Positions 1-7,545 of a stretch of 64,000 bases of DNA are shown here, in pieces (position 1 is the first letter of the stretch; each line of letters opens with the position of its first letter). This DNA is from CAZHVS01 sp964536015. GTDB lineage: Bacteria; Bacteroidota; Ignavibacteria; Ignavibacteriales; Ignavibacteriaceae. The translations under genes and the position numbers were made by a program. The stretch covers positions 124,001 to 188,000 of the forward strand of contig CAZHVS010000004.1 of the NCBI GenBank assembly GCA_964536015.1. The letters are read 5' to 3'. Under the pieces are notes generated by a model. The model ran no database searches. It had not been told where the DNA came from and worked only from the letters and a program-made list of their open reading frames with translations.

Positions 1-699
1 TAATCCCTGCGCCTTAAAGAATGTAAAAGCCATTCCGCCGCCAATAATAAGCGTATCAACTTTATCAATAAGATTGTTAATAACATCAATCTTACCGGAA
101 ATTTTTGCACCACCAAGAATTGCACAATAAGGACGAGCAGGATTTCCAACTGCCTGTCCAAGATAATTCAATTCTTTTTTCATTAAGTAGCCAGCAACTG
201 AAGTCGAAATAAATTTCGTTACTCCTTCTGTTGAAGCATGGGCACGATGAGCACTTCCGAATGCATCATTAACATATACATCACCAAGTTCTGCAAGTTG
301 TCTTGCAAATTCAGAATCATTTTTTTCTTCTTCTTCATGGAATCTCAAATTTTCAAGAAGCAGAACTTCACCATCTTTCATTCCGTTAACAATAGTTTTT
401 ACGTTTTCACCAACGCAGTCTGGAGCCATCTTTATTGCTCTGCCAAGTAAATCTCCGAGTTTATCTGCAACCGGTTTTAAGCTATACTTTGGATTTGGTC
501 TCCCTTTGGGTCTGCCAAGATGACTCATTAAAATGGCTTTGCCTCCATCAGCAATTATTTTTTTGATTGTCGGCAGAGATTCAACAATTCTTTTGGCATC
601 TGTAACATCAAGTTTTTCATCAAGCGGGACGTTAAAGTCAACGCGAACCAGTACTCTTTTACCTTTAAGGTCTATGTTTTCAATTGTCTTTTTATTCAT
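1..699 (-). CDS. pgk: Phosphoglycerate kinase, N-terminal part (cut by window edge)
   Basis: Glycolytic enzyme that transfers the acyl phosphate of 1,3-bisphosphoglycerate to ADP, in the cytosol. Only the first 233 codons are inside the window, and the frame is open to base 1. Seen in the translation: the start MNKKTIENIDLKGKRVLVRV, the substrate-binding DFNVPLD segment, SHLGRPKGR at about residue 55, the LLLENLRFH block, the AFGSAHRAHAST block and the GGAKISGKI segment. These are the standard order of PGK N-domain blocks. The ATG at 697-699 is the first in-frame start before the conserved core and lies 20 bases from a TAnnTTTG box on the same strand. Identification is secure; the C-terminal nucleotide-binding domain lies outside. 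Confidence 0.96.
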   Translation of the reverse strand, partial: MNKKTIENIDLKGKRVLVRVDFNVPLDEKLDVTDAKRIVESLPTIKKIIADGGKAILMSHLGRPKGRPNPKYSLKPVADKLGDLLGRAIKMAPDCVGENVKTIVNGMKDGEVLLLENLRFHEEEEKNDSEFARQLAELGDVYVNDAFGSAHRAHASTEGVTKFISTSVAGYLMKKELNYLGQAVGNPARPYCAILGGAKISGKIDVINNLIDKVDTLIIGGGMAFTFFKAQGL

Positions 700-718
700 T
701 TCATCTCCATAAATTATT

Positions 719-726
719 CAAACTTA
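719..726 (-). promoter_or_regulatory. Candidate Bacteroidota-type -7 box for pgk
   Basis: On the minus strand this reads TAAGTTTG, matching the TAnnTTTG -7 consensus known from Bacteroidota. Its downstream edge is 20 bases from the pgk ATG. No clear TTG -33 element lies at the expected spacing, so the call rests on the box alone. Confidence 0.35.
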
Positions 727-976
727 AATGTAAATTACTTAAAAGCCTATAAACTAAAAATGAAGAAATGACAGGGGGTGGATTTGAAGGATAGAAAATA
801 AAAACCCGTATTATCATATTTAATTCAAAGACAGACTTTTTGTTTTATCGCCCTACATACATCGGTAAGATACAATAAATATTCTTCGTGCAGAAATCAA
901 TCATTAGATTCGATATCTAAAATAATATTACTATATTTTGCCCTGAAGCTTTGCTTCGAGTTTCAAGTGTTACAAA

Positions 977-2803
977 TTATTTTAACAGAATCATTCCTTT
1001 GCTTTCTTTGTGGTTATTAGCTTGAAGTGTATAATAATATACTCCACTTGCTAAATTTTTATTGAAAGAAATTTTATGTAATCCCGAACTTTTTACTTCA
1101 TCGACAAGAGTATCAATTTCTTTTCCCAGCACATCATAAACTTTTAATGTAACAAACGATTGCTTCTCCAGTTTAAAACTAATTATAGTTTGGTTGTTAA
1201 ATGGATTAGGATAATTCTGGTAAAGGATGAAATCACCGGGCTGAAAATTATCATCAACATTTTGCGGAACACCTTGGTAAATAACCCTAAAAGCATCTGC
1301 AACTATAGTTCCTGTTCCCGAATCACTAACAGAAACTGAAATTACACCAGGAGAATAAAGATTTAAATCACCAAGATAATTCCATTGTCCACCATTAAGC
1401 CTTTGACTTTTTTGTAACCATATGCTTTGTCCACCACCAATTATGGTATATTTAGCATCAAATGCGTAGCTGTTGTTAGATGGCCACCATCCATAAACGG
1501 AATATTTTCCACTCTGCAATTGTTCTGAAGTAAAAACAGCCGGACCCTTATTATTTGTCTGTGTAGTTGTAATAAAATTATCACCAAAAAAGTAACTGCC
1601 GCTTGTATCTGTACTCCACTGTGTAGTAATGTTTTTATTATCCATCACAAAATGTTTGGGATGATTAACATAAAGATATTCAGCGATAGAATAGACAAGT
1701 CTTTCACCAAGATATTTAAGATTGTCATTTGAAACGAGAGAACCTGTTGAATAAAAATCATAGGGGGTTTCATAAGTTAAAGCCATAATAGCTTCTCCCC
1801 AATTCGCCCATTGCCAGCCCTCGGGGAAAGTCATACTTAATGATGAAAAACTAAAATCACTTTGAACAAAGTAAGGATTATCCGAAATGTTAAGATTGCA
1901 AAACATCATTTCCTTCTTGTAAAAAAGATTGGAAGTGGAAGCAGCAGTATGAATCCAGAATGTACAATAAGCTGCCGCCTGTGAATGTAAATTCTGAAAT
2001 ACAGAAACAACTTTTTGCTGGTTAATCTGGGTCATTCTCTGTTTTAATATTTTCACTTCTTTTGTAGTTAATGAATCAACTTTGTTCCAGTTGGATTCTA
2101 TATCAACTCCATCGTAGTTGGTTCTGCTTCTTCCGTAATAAACACCTTCAGGATTTGTAAAAGGAATACAATAAAAAATCATTTTCTTTCTGTATTCACT
2201 TATCACATCATTGTTGCTCAATAGTTTTTCTATTACTCCATCGAAATGCCATGAAGAGGGAGTTTCGCCAGGATGTGTTCTTGCATGAATCCATATTCTC
2301 TTTTTTCCGCTGTCAGGAACAGTAGTATCTGTTATTCTAATTTCCTGTATAGGAAAATTTCTTGCAGTAGTTCCTATTGTATCAACTTTAACAAATTCTG
2401 ATTGCTTCCAGGTTGCTATTCTTTGTTGCAGGTATGAAAAATTATACGGATTATAATATGCAACAAATACTGTATCCTGTTCATATGTTTTCTGAAATAC
2501 ATTTGTTGAAGGACTTTCGCTTGCAGAAAATCTTGTAAAGTTGATATTATCATAAGAATAGACTGCTCTTTTAACATCACTTGTTGAAACAGTAACTTTA
2601 ACAAAACGATTTTTAACTCCGGTCATTCTGAAATAAAACCATCGGCCGCCAATATCTTGTTTTGTTGTTACCGTAAAACTGATTGAATCGGTAGTTGTAA
2701 CAGTGTTAATATTTCCGCTTTCAAAGTTGGCATCAAATCTTACTTGAGCAAATGTAGTTAATGACAAAATAAATATTGCTATTAGTGATTTCTTCATGGT
2801 CAT
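977..2803 (-). CDS. Secreted M14-family zinc carboxypeptidase with golvesin-like domain and T9SS sorting domain
   Basis: Predicted exported metallocarboxypeptidase. Residues 1-19 are a signal peptide (KKSLIAIFILSLTTFAQ). An N-terminal beta domain (about 20-140) precedes an M14 domain with the zinc motif HPGE (His177, Glu180), the third ligand His273 in NLHSQ and a candidate catalytic Glu345 in TYETPYD. The HPGE-T/S form resembles the Nna1/AGBL-like M14D branch. About residues 410-505 look like a golvesin/xanthan-lyase carbohydrate-binding-like domain (GGQWNYLGDLNLYSPG). The last 80 residues form a Por-secretion tail (NYPNPFNN ... GVYYYTLQ ... KGMILLK), so export by T9SS and surface attachment or release are expected. 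The gene is monocistronic and divergent from the AI-2E permease. An ATG two codons downstream (2797) is an equally good start. The substrate is unknown. Confidence 0.85.
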   Translation of the reverse strand: MTMKKSLIAIFILSLTTFAQVRFDANFESGNINTVTTTDSISFTVTTKQDIGGRWFYFRMTGVKNRFVKVTVSTSDVKRAVYSYDNINFTRFSASESPSTNVFQKTYEQDTVFVAYYNPYNFSYLQQRIATWKQSEFVKVDTIGTTARNFPIQEIRITDTTVPDSGKKRIWIHARTHPGETPSSWHFDGVIEKLLSNNDVISEYRKKMIFYCIPFTNPEGVYYGRSRTNYDGVDIESNWNKVDSLTTKEVKILKQRMTQINQQKVVSVFQNLHSQAAAYCTFWIHTAASTSNLFYKKEMMFCNLNISDNPYFVQSDFSFSSLSMTFPEGWQWANWGEAIMALTYETPYDFYSTGSLVSNDNLKYLGERLVYSIAEYLYVNHPKHFVMDNKNITTQWSTDTSGSYFFGDNFITTTQTNNKGPAVFTSEQLQSGKYSVYGWWPSNNSYAFDAKYTIIGGGQSIWLQKSQRLNGGQWNYLGDLNLYSPGVISVSVSDSGTGTIVADAFRVIYQGVPQNVDDNFQPGDFILYQNYPNPFNNQTIISFKLEKQSFVTLKVYDVLGKEIDTLVDEVKSSGLHKISFNKNLASGVYYYTLQANNHKESKGMILLK

Positions 2804-2872
2804 TTATCTTTTTAATTATTATTTTAATTTAGTAGTTGAAAAATGTTTTAATTTATTGATTCAAAAATAACT

Positions 2873-2880
2873 TAAATTTG
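2873..2880 (+). promoter_or_regulatory. Candidate -7 box for the AI-2E permease gene
   Basis: TAAATTTG matches TAnnTTTG and ends 9 bases before the ATG at 2889, which would give a nearly leaderless mRNA. A reverse-strand match (TATTTTTG, 2862-2869) faces the divergent M14 gene, so this short gap may hold back-to-back promoters. There is no convincing -33 element. Confidence 0.3.
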
Positions 2881-2888
2881 TTACTGAT

Positions 2889-4019
2889 ATGAAAAAGAAA
2901 TATGAAACTGATACTGTGGTTCGTTTTTTTATTGTAGTAATCGGATTGGTTGCTATAGGATTAATGCTAAAAGAACTGCAACACATCTTTTTACCATTTG
3001 TAATTGCGTATTTTCTCTTTTTTCTTTTTCAACCATTAAATCACCTTTTCAGGAAAATTAAATTTCCTGGTTTTGTAATTATTATTATCAATCTTGCTAT
3101 TGTCGGATTTATCACTTTTGGAATTGCACAGTTTCTTGTTGAGTCTTTCAGTCAATTTTCAAAAGATATTGATAGTTATTTTGGCAAGCTAAATACTATT
3201 GTTCGCAATACTGCAGTAGCTATCGGTATTCGCGATCCTTACTTCAAATATTTTTCAATTCAAAAAGTTCTTGCAAAACTTGATTATAAAGAACTTGCCG
3301 GAGGTGTTTTCTCATCTGCTTTTGATTTACTAGGAAGTGTTTTTCTTGTACTCTTTTTTTACATATTCATTTTCAGTGGTCATAATGGCATCTTTGACGC
3401 AATAAGAAGAAGATATGTGCATGGCAAACAAAGCCAGCTTGAAAAAAAATTGCTTAAAACAGGAAAAACAAACTTTGAGGAAGCCATCTCTGAAGATGGA
3501 TCAACTTCTAAGATGACTGAAAAACAACTTACATCAACTTTCAAAGCAATTACTGAACAAATACAAAAATATATCATTGTTAAAATTGCTAACAATCTTG
3601 CAGCCGGAATACTTGTAGGACTTTCTCTTTACATTTGGGGAGTTGATTTTCCTCTGATCTGGGGAGCATTTACATTCTTCCTGAATTTTATTCCAACAAT
3701 AGGAAGCGCAGTCGCCCTAATTTTTCCTACGCTAATGGCTCTTGTTCAGTATGGGGAAATTGGGATAGCTCTTCTTGCAGCTTTAACAATTGCAGCAATA
3801 CAAACCATATTCTTTAACTTACTTGAACCATTGCTTGTTGGTAAAAAATTAGATTTAAACCCAATTGTAATCCTCCTTTGTGTTCTTGTTTGGGGATACA
3901 TTTGGGGTATAGCAGGGATGTTCCTTGCTGTTCCGTTAACAGCAATAATAAAAATTATTTTATCAAACTCAGATTCAGAGAATATGATGTTCCTCTCCGA
4001 CCTGATTGATGAGCACTAA
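2889..4019 (+). CDS. AI-2E family transporter (UPF0118)
   Basis: Inner-membrane protein of 376 residues, the usual length of the AI-2E/UPF0118 permease family. Seen: paired hydrophobic segments at about 13-50 and 58-85, a soluble loop at about 175-215 rich in Lys/Glu, and a C-terminal block of four membrane segments containing DFPLIWGAFTFFLNFIPTIGS and EPLLVGKKLDLNPIVIL, which are family hallmarks. Members have been linked to autoinducer-2 export, Na+/H+ exchange or uncharacterised efflux, so the substrate cannot be named. It converges on the DUF4922 gene with only 12 bases between stop codons. The ATG at 2889 is the first in frame. Confidence 0.85.
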   Translation: MKKKYETDTVVRFFIVVIGLVAIGLMLKELQHIFLPFVIAYFLFFLFQPLNHLFRKIKFPGFVIIIINLAIVGFITFGIAQFLVESFSQFSKDIDSYFGKLNTIVRNTAVAIGIRDPYFKYFSIQKVLAKLDYKELAGGVFSSAFDLLGSVFLVLFFYIFIFSGHNGIFDAIRRRYVHGKQSQLEKKLLKTGKTNFEEAISEDGSTSKMTEKQLTSTFKAITEQIQKYIIVKIANNLAAGILVGLSLYIWGVDFPLIWGAFTFFLNFIPTIGSAVALIFPTLMALVQYGEIGIALLAALTIAAIQTIFFNLLEPLLVGKKLDLNPIVILLCVLVWGYIWGIAGMFLAVPLTAIIKIILSNSDSENMMFLSDLIDEH

Positions 4020-4031
4020 TAAGAAATCTTT

Positions 4032-4994
4032 TTAATTAAAATTTTCTTCAATAGCAGATTTAATTTCTGCAAGTTTTGTTTTATTAATAAAGACTTCTTT
4101 AAAAATATCAATAATATTTTCTTTTGTAATTTTTTCGAAATCTTCTTCTCGAGGTGTAATACAAACTCCACCTAGATCAACACTTGCAGGGCTAAGCATC
4201 AACTTACTTTCTCCCTCTTCAAAATAATGATGGGGGCGATGTTTTTCTCGTAAAAAGATTATTATCCTCCAGGAATTTTTTTCAAAAAAAGAAATGATGT
4301 TGAACATTGGCTCCTGGTTTTCACTCATTACCTTTTCAAGAGCATTTAAAACCTTAGCAAAATAGTCAATCAACATTTCCCTGTTTCTGCTTTCTATTGA
4401 TAATATTTTTCTCAATCCATCATCAATAACAAAAGAGGAGATTCCATCAGCAGAATTTATTTTTTTACCGAAACGGTTTCTAATTTCAATATATTCTTTG
4501 TCAATAGTCATAAAGAATTTTTTACCTGCTTGAAAATGAAGATGATCAGGTGCGGAAGCACCACATCTTGGACCATTATAAAATACTACGTATTCATCTT
4601 CCAGGTCTTTACTTAAATTGATAAGAATGTTGAACGAATTTTTTATTTCCTGAGGTTTATGTTCTTTAACAGGAATTGTAAAATGTTCAGGAAATATTGG
4701 GAAAGGATTAACAAGAATCAGGTAGTCATCTTTATATTTAACATTTCTTTGTTCAGCAGGTAGATTTTGGGGACACAAAAAACATTTTCTTTCTTTAATA
4801 GATTTTGCATCAACCTTTGCAGAAGTTGATATTAATCTTCCCGCATTAAACTGAACTTTTACAGAAAAACCATCAAACTGAAAAGTTTTTATTTTTACAG
4901 TATCAAGACTTGCGTAACCAATTTTGCATTGTTCCCATTCTTGCAGTTGTTCTTTTAATAACTGTTTTGCAAGAGATGCGTAATTTAACTTCAT
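4032..4994 (-). CDS. DUF4922 protein, GalT/HIT-like nucleotidyltransferase or phosphorylase
   Basis: Protein of 320 residues. It has a CxxC pair (Cys71, Cys74; KCFLCP) followed by NPFPIFPEHFTIP and then GPRCGASAPDHLHFQAG, giving an HxHxQ triad (His151, His153, Gln155). This is the layout of the galactose-1-phosphate uridylyltransferase/HIT superfamily, in which a triad histidine forms a nucleotidyl-enzyme intermediate and cysteines help bind zinc. The family corresponds to DUF4922, common in Bacteroidota and without an assigned substrate as far as I know. The gene follows the glycosyltransferase gene by 10 bases in the same direction, suggesting that the two act on one sugar-nucleotide or sugar-phosphate pathway. 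That link is inference. Confidence 0.75.
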   Translation of the reverse strand: MKLNYASLAKQLLKEQLQEWEQCKIGYASLDTVKIKTFQFDGFSVKVQFNAGRLISTSAKVDAKSIKERKCFLCPQNLPAEQRNVKYKDDYLILVNPFPIFPEHFTIPVKEHKPQEIKNSFNILINLSKDLEDEYVVFYNGPRCGASAPDHLHFQAGKKFFMTIDKEYIEIRNRFGKKINSADGISSFVIDDGLRKILSIESRNREMLIDYFAKVLNALEKVMSENQEPMFNIISFFEKNSWRIIIFLREKHRPHHYFEEGESKLMLSPASVDLGGVCITPREEDFEKITKENIIDIFKEVFINKTKLAEIKSAIEENFN

Positions 4995-5004
4995 TTCAAC
5001 CTGT

Positions 5005-6465
5005 TTATTTTTTCTTCTTGTTTTTCTTTATTCTAGCCCATAATTCAAATGTGCGAACTTTATCCTTATAAAAATTATGTGCGTTCTGTTGCGGCACTGT
5101 CAGTTGAGAATCTGTATTTCCCTCCCATCTTCTACAGTTATAAATTGGTTCATAAATTCTTCCAATCTGGTAATTGCGTGAAATACCAATTACAACTGCA
5201 TAATCTTCTCCATAGCTTACATTTGGAAAAGGATTTTCTCTTAACACAGGCGTGTAATAAGCTCTTGGAGCACCAAGACCGTTTATTCTAAGTGCATTGT
5301 TTCTGCCATTTGCCGGTGTCCATTCTTTATGATCAATTATTCCGGGAGGAATTTCTTTTAGTTCAAAATTTGTCATGCGATATGAACCAATTACAACTGC
5401 ACAGTTTTGTTCATAAAATGCATCCACAATTTTTTGCAATGTATTTTCATCAGAATAAATATCATCGCTATCAAGTTGAACAGCAAACTTTCCGCACTTT
5501 TGATGGTGAGTAGCTTCGTTCCAGCATCCACCAATGCCAAGGTCTTTACGTGTAGGAATTAAGTGAATTACTCTATCATCTTTTTTTGCAAACTCAGCAA
5601 CTTTATCCGTTGTCCCATCATCAGAATAATTATCAACAACAAAAAGATTGAATTTAAAATTAGTCTTTTGTTTAAGAACAGATTCAATTGCATCAGAGAT
5701 AGTTTTTACTCGATTCTTTACAGGAATAACAACACTTGCTTCATATTCAAAATCATTGGAGAAATTTACTTTATTGAATTTTGGTTTTAAGAAGCCGCCT
5801 ATTTTTTTTAGATGATTAGTACAAACAATTTCCATTTCAATCTGTACAGCCCGGTTGCGTGGATCAACGTAATCAAATAATTTTTCACCGGATTTTCTCA
5901 TATCAGTTTCCACCGATGAATAAAGAAATTCTCCAACTCTTACAACAGGAGCAACTCTTGAAATGGCAAGTCTCATATCATAAAGTCCGGCGAACTGATA
6001 ATCTGTTGCAACTTTAAATTTCGATAAAGCTTTCTTGGAAACAAAATAGATGTAACCAAAATTAAAATCATCTCTAAGACTCCCCTCCTGGTATTCAATC
6101 GTAGGATGAGGATTACGATTTCCTTCTTTCATCTCATAATAATCGGAATAAACTAATCCCGCTTTGGAATTTTCTGCAACTGTTAAAAATCTTTGTAACC
6201 CAAATTGACCAAATTCAATTAAAGTATCCTGTTTAAGAACCAGGGCATAATCTGTCTTTGTATTCTTCACGATAAATTCTATTGTTTTACTGCTCCAAAG
6301 ATTTTTTACTTTGCAGTTTGAGCAATTTTTAATCTTTGCAGAAACTTTACTGGTTGAAAGAAGATAAACTTTTTCAACTAAATCTGAGGCAAATAATGCA
6401 TCAACAGTTTTTTTCGTATGATCATAACCATTATAAGGAATAAAGGCAGTTATTTTCCGTGACAT
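5005..6465 (-). CDS. Two-module family 2 glycosyltransferase
   Basis: A 486-residue cytosolic protein without membrane segments. The second half (about 240-420) is a standard GT-A family 2 domain: YEASVVIPVKNRVKTISDAI, VVDNYSDDGTTD, and the metal-binding QLDSDDIY (Asp332-Asp335). The first half (about 1-215) looks like a diverged GT-A-like module (FIPYNGYDHTKKTVDALF, YALVLKQDT), so the protein may be bifunctional or carry one inactive module. The acceptor and donor are unknown. It is the first gene of a pair with the DUF4922 GalT/HIT-like gene. The ATG at 6465 begins directly with the first GT strand. Confidence 0.8.
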   Translation of the reverse strand: MSRKITAFIPYNGYDHTKKTVDALFASDLVEKVYLLSTSKVSAKIKNCSNCKVKNLWSSKTIEFIVKNTKTDYALVLKQDTLIEFGQFGLQRFLTVAENSKAGLVYSDYYEMKEGNRNPHPTIEYQEGSLRDDFNFGYIYFVSKKALSKFKVATDYQFAGLYDMRLAISRVAPVVRVGEFLYSSVETDMRKSGEKLFDYVDPRNRAVQIEMEIVCTNHLKKIGGFLKPKFNKVNFSNDFEYEASVVIPVKNRVKTISDAIESVLKQKTNFKFNLFVVDNYSDDGTTDKVAEFAKKDDRVIHLIPTRKDLGIGGCWNEATHHQKCGKFAVQLDSDDIYSDENTLQKIVDAFYEQNCAVVIGSYRMTNFELKEIPPGIIDHKEWTPANGRNNALRINGLGAPRAYYTPVLRENPFPNVSYGEDYAVVIGISRNYQIGRIYEPIYNCRRWEGNTDSQLTVPQQNAHNFYKDKVRTFELWARIKKNKKKK

Positions 6466-6521
6466 TGTTTCTCCAAATATTTTTAAAATCGTTTGCTAAA
6501 ATAAAGAGCTAAACGATTTAA

Positions 6522-6555
6522 TTGAACTAAAAAATGGAAAAGAATTCTATTTTTG
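6522..6555 (+). promoter_or_regulatory. Weak candidate promoter for the TSUP gene
   Basis: TATTTTTG at 6548-6555 fits the TAnnTTTG -7 consensus, with a TTG at 6522-6524. The 23-base gap is slightly longer than the usual 19-21. The start codon lies 31 bases downstream of the box. Confidence 0.3.
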
Positions 6556-6586
6556 TGCATTCATTTTTAAACAATTTTGGATTCAA

Positions 6587-6949
6587 ATGCAAGAGACAAT
6601 ATTTTTATTGATAATTGGATTGGCAGCAGGTTTACTTAGTGGTTTTCTTGGAATTGGCGGTGGATTGATAATTATTCCCGGACTTGTTATGCTACTGGGA
6701 TATTCACAACAACAGGCACAAGGAACTTCACTTGGGTTTTTACTTCTCCCAATCGGAATACTTGCGGTAATTAATTATCATAAAGCTGGTTTAATAAACT
6801 ATAAAGCGGTTGCTATTATGGTTACGACTTTTCTTATTGGAAGTTATTTCGCTTCAAAGGTTGCGATAAATCTTCCTGAAGGAATTCTTAAAAAAGGTTT
6901 TGCTATACTTTTGCTTACTTATGCGATTAAACTTTTTTTGGACAAATAA
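6587..6949 (+). CDS. Half-size TSUP (TauE/SafE-like) membrane permease
   Basis: Inner-membrane protein of 120 residues with about four hydrophobic helices. It contains one copy of the TSUP repeat: GLAAGLLSGFLGIGGGLIIIPGLVM, then the QQAQGTSLGFLLLPIGI motif. TSUP permeases (sulfite exporter TauE/SafE, COG0730) are usually about 250 residues with two such repeats, so this is a single-repeat form that would have to dimerise to make a full transporter. There is no sign of a broken second half: the stop codon overlaps a strong hairpin terminator. The substrate, usually a sulfur compound or organic anion, cannot be inferred from the neighbours. Confidence 0.8.
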   Translation: MQETIFLLIIGLAAGLLSGFLGIGGGLIIIPGLVMLLGYSQQQAQGTSLGFLLLPIGILAVINYHKAGLINYKAVAIMVTTFLIGSYFASKVAINLPEGILKKGFAILLLTYAIKLFLDK

Positions 6950-6983
6950 AAAGGTTGCAATAAAAATTTACTACAACCTTTTT
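6948..6983. terminator. Bidirectional hairpin terminator
   Basis: AAAAAGGTTG (6948-6957) and CAACCTTTTT (6974-6983) form a perfect 10-bp stem with a 16-base loop. It has A/T tails on both sides and sits between the convergent TSUP and lipoprotein genes, so it can serve both. Confidence 0.75.
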
Positions 6984-6988
6984 AAAGA

Positions 6989-7429
6989 TTATTTAAAAGA
7001 AACGTTACCTATATTGGCAAGTAATTGACTTCCATCAGCATTGAGCACCATTACTTCATACGTTCCGGGACTTAGATTTTCAACAGTTGTTGAAAAATCT
7101 TTATAACAAGCACACTGAACAACCTGTAATTCTTTGTTCTTTAATTTCAAAATAATCTTATTTTCTTTCTTTTCAATAAGTGCTTCTAACTGAGCTGTGC
7201 ACCTAGTTCTGACTTTAAAAGAAACAGCTAAAACATTCCCTTGTTGAGAAGCATTTAAATTGTCAACTGTTTCTCCAATAAATTCATTAGGATTATTAAG
7301 TTGAGTTTCATTCTGGCAAGGAGTTACAAATGACGCACCAAGTTGAACATTTTTTTGAACTTCTTTTTGTCCAGCACAACCTGCTAAAAGAATTGCGAAT
7401 AGCAATAACAGAAATGAACTTTTTTTCAT
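6989..7429 (-). CDS. Small lipoprotein of unknown function
   Basis: A 146-residue protein with a classical lipoprotein signal peptide: a lysine-rich start, a Leu-rich core and the lipobox LLAGC with Cys at residue 18. The mature part is a compact beta-rich domain of about 125 residues with four cysteines (in TPCQNET, VRTRCTA and QCACYKDF) that could form disulfides, and a C-terminal stretch (SPGTYEVMVLNADG) reminiscent of immunoglobulin-like domains. I do not recognise the family. It is monocistronic, with its own ATG, and ends at a bidirectional terminator. Probable location is the periplasmic face of a membrane or the cell surface. Confidence 0.7.
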   Translation of the reverse strand: MKKSSFLLLLFAILLAGCAGQKEVQKNVQLGASFVTPCQNETQLNNPNEFIGETVDNLNASQQGNVLAVSFKVRTRCTAQLEALIEKKENKIILKLKNKELQVVQCACYKDFSTTVENLSPGTYEVMVLNADGSQLLANIGNVSFK

Positions 7430-7545
7430 AATTTTTTCCTTTTTGATTTGTTGAAAGAAAAAATAAGAAAAGTTTTAACTAATACAAAATTCTTTCAAAC
7501 ACAAAAGTGAAATGATTTTAAATTCATTATTATAAAAAGAACTTA

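Noticed and set aside
944..958. Small hairpin (GAAGC/GCTTC) after the first M14 peptidase gene as terminator
   Set aside because: Only about 5-6 bp with no T-run on the minus strand; too weak to call.
5049..5790. Three plus-strand frames opposite the glycosyltransferase gene
   Set aside because: They lie entirely inside a well-supported GT2 gene, show Ser/Phe/Tyr-rich shadow composition and no motif.
6587..6949. Possible frameshift or truncation of a full-length TSUP gene
   Set aside because: The stop codon overlaps a perfect bidirectional terminator and no second TSUP repeat is found downstream in any frame.
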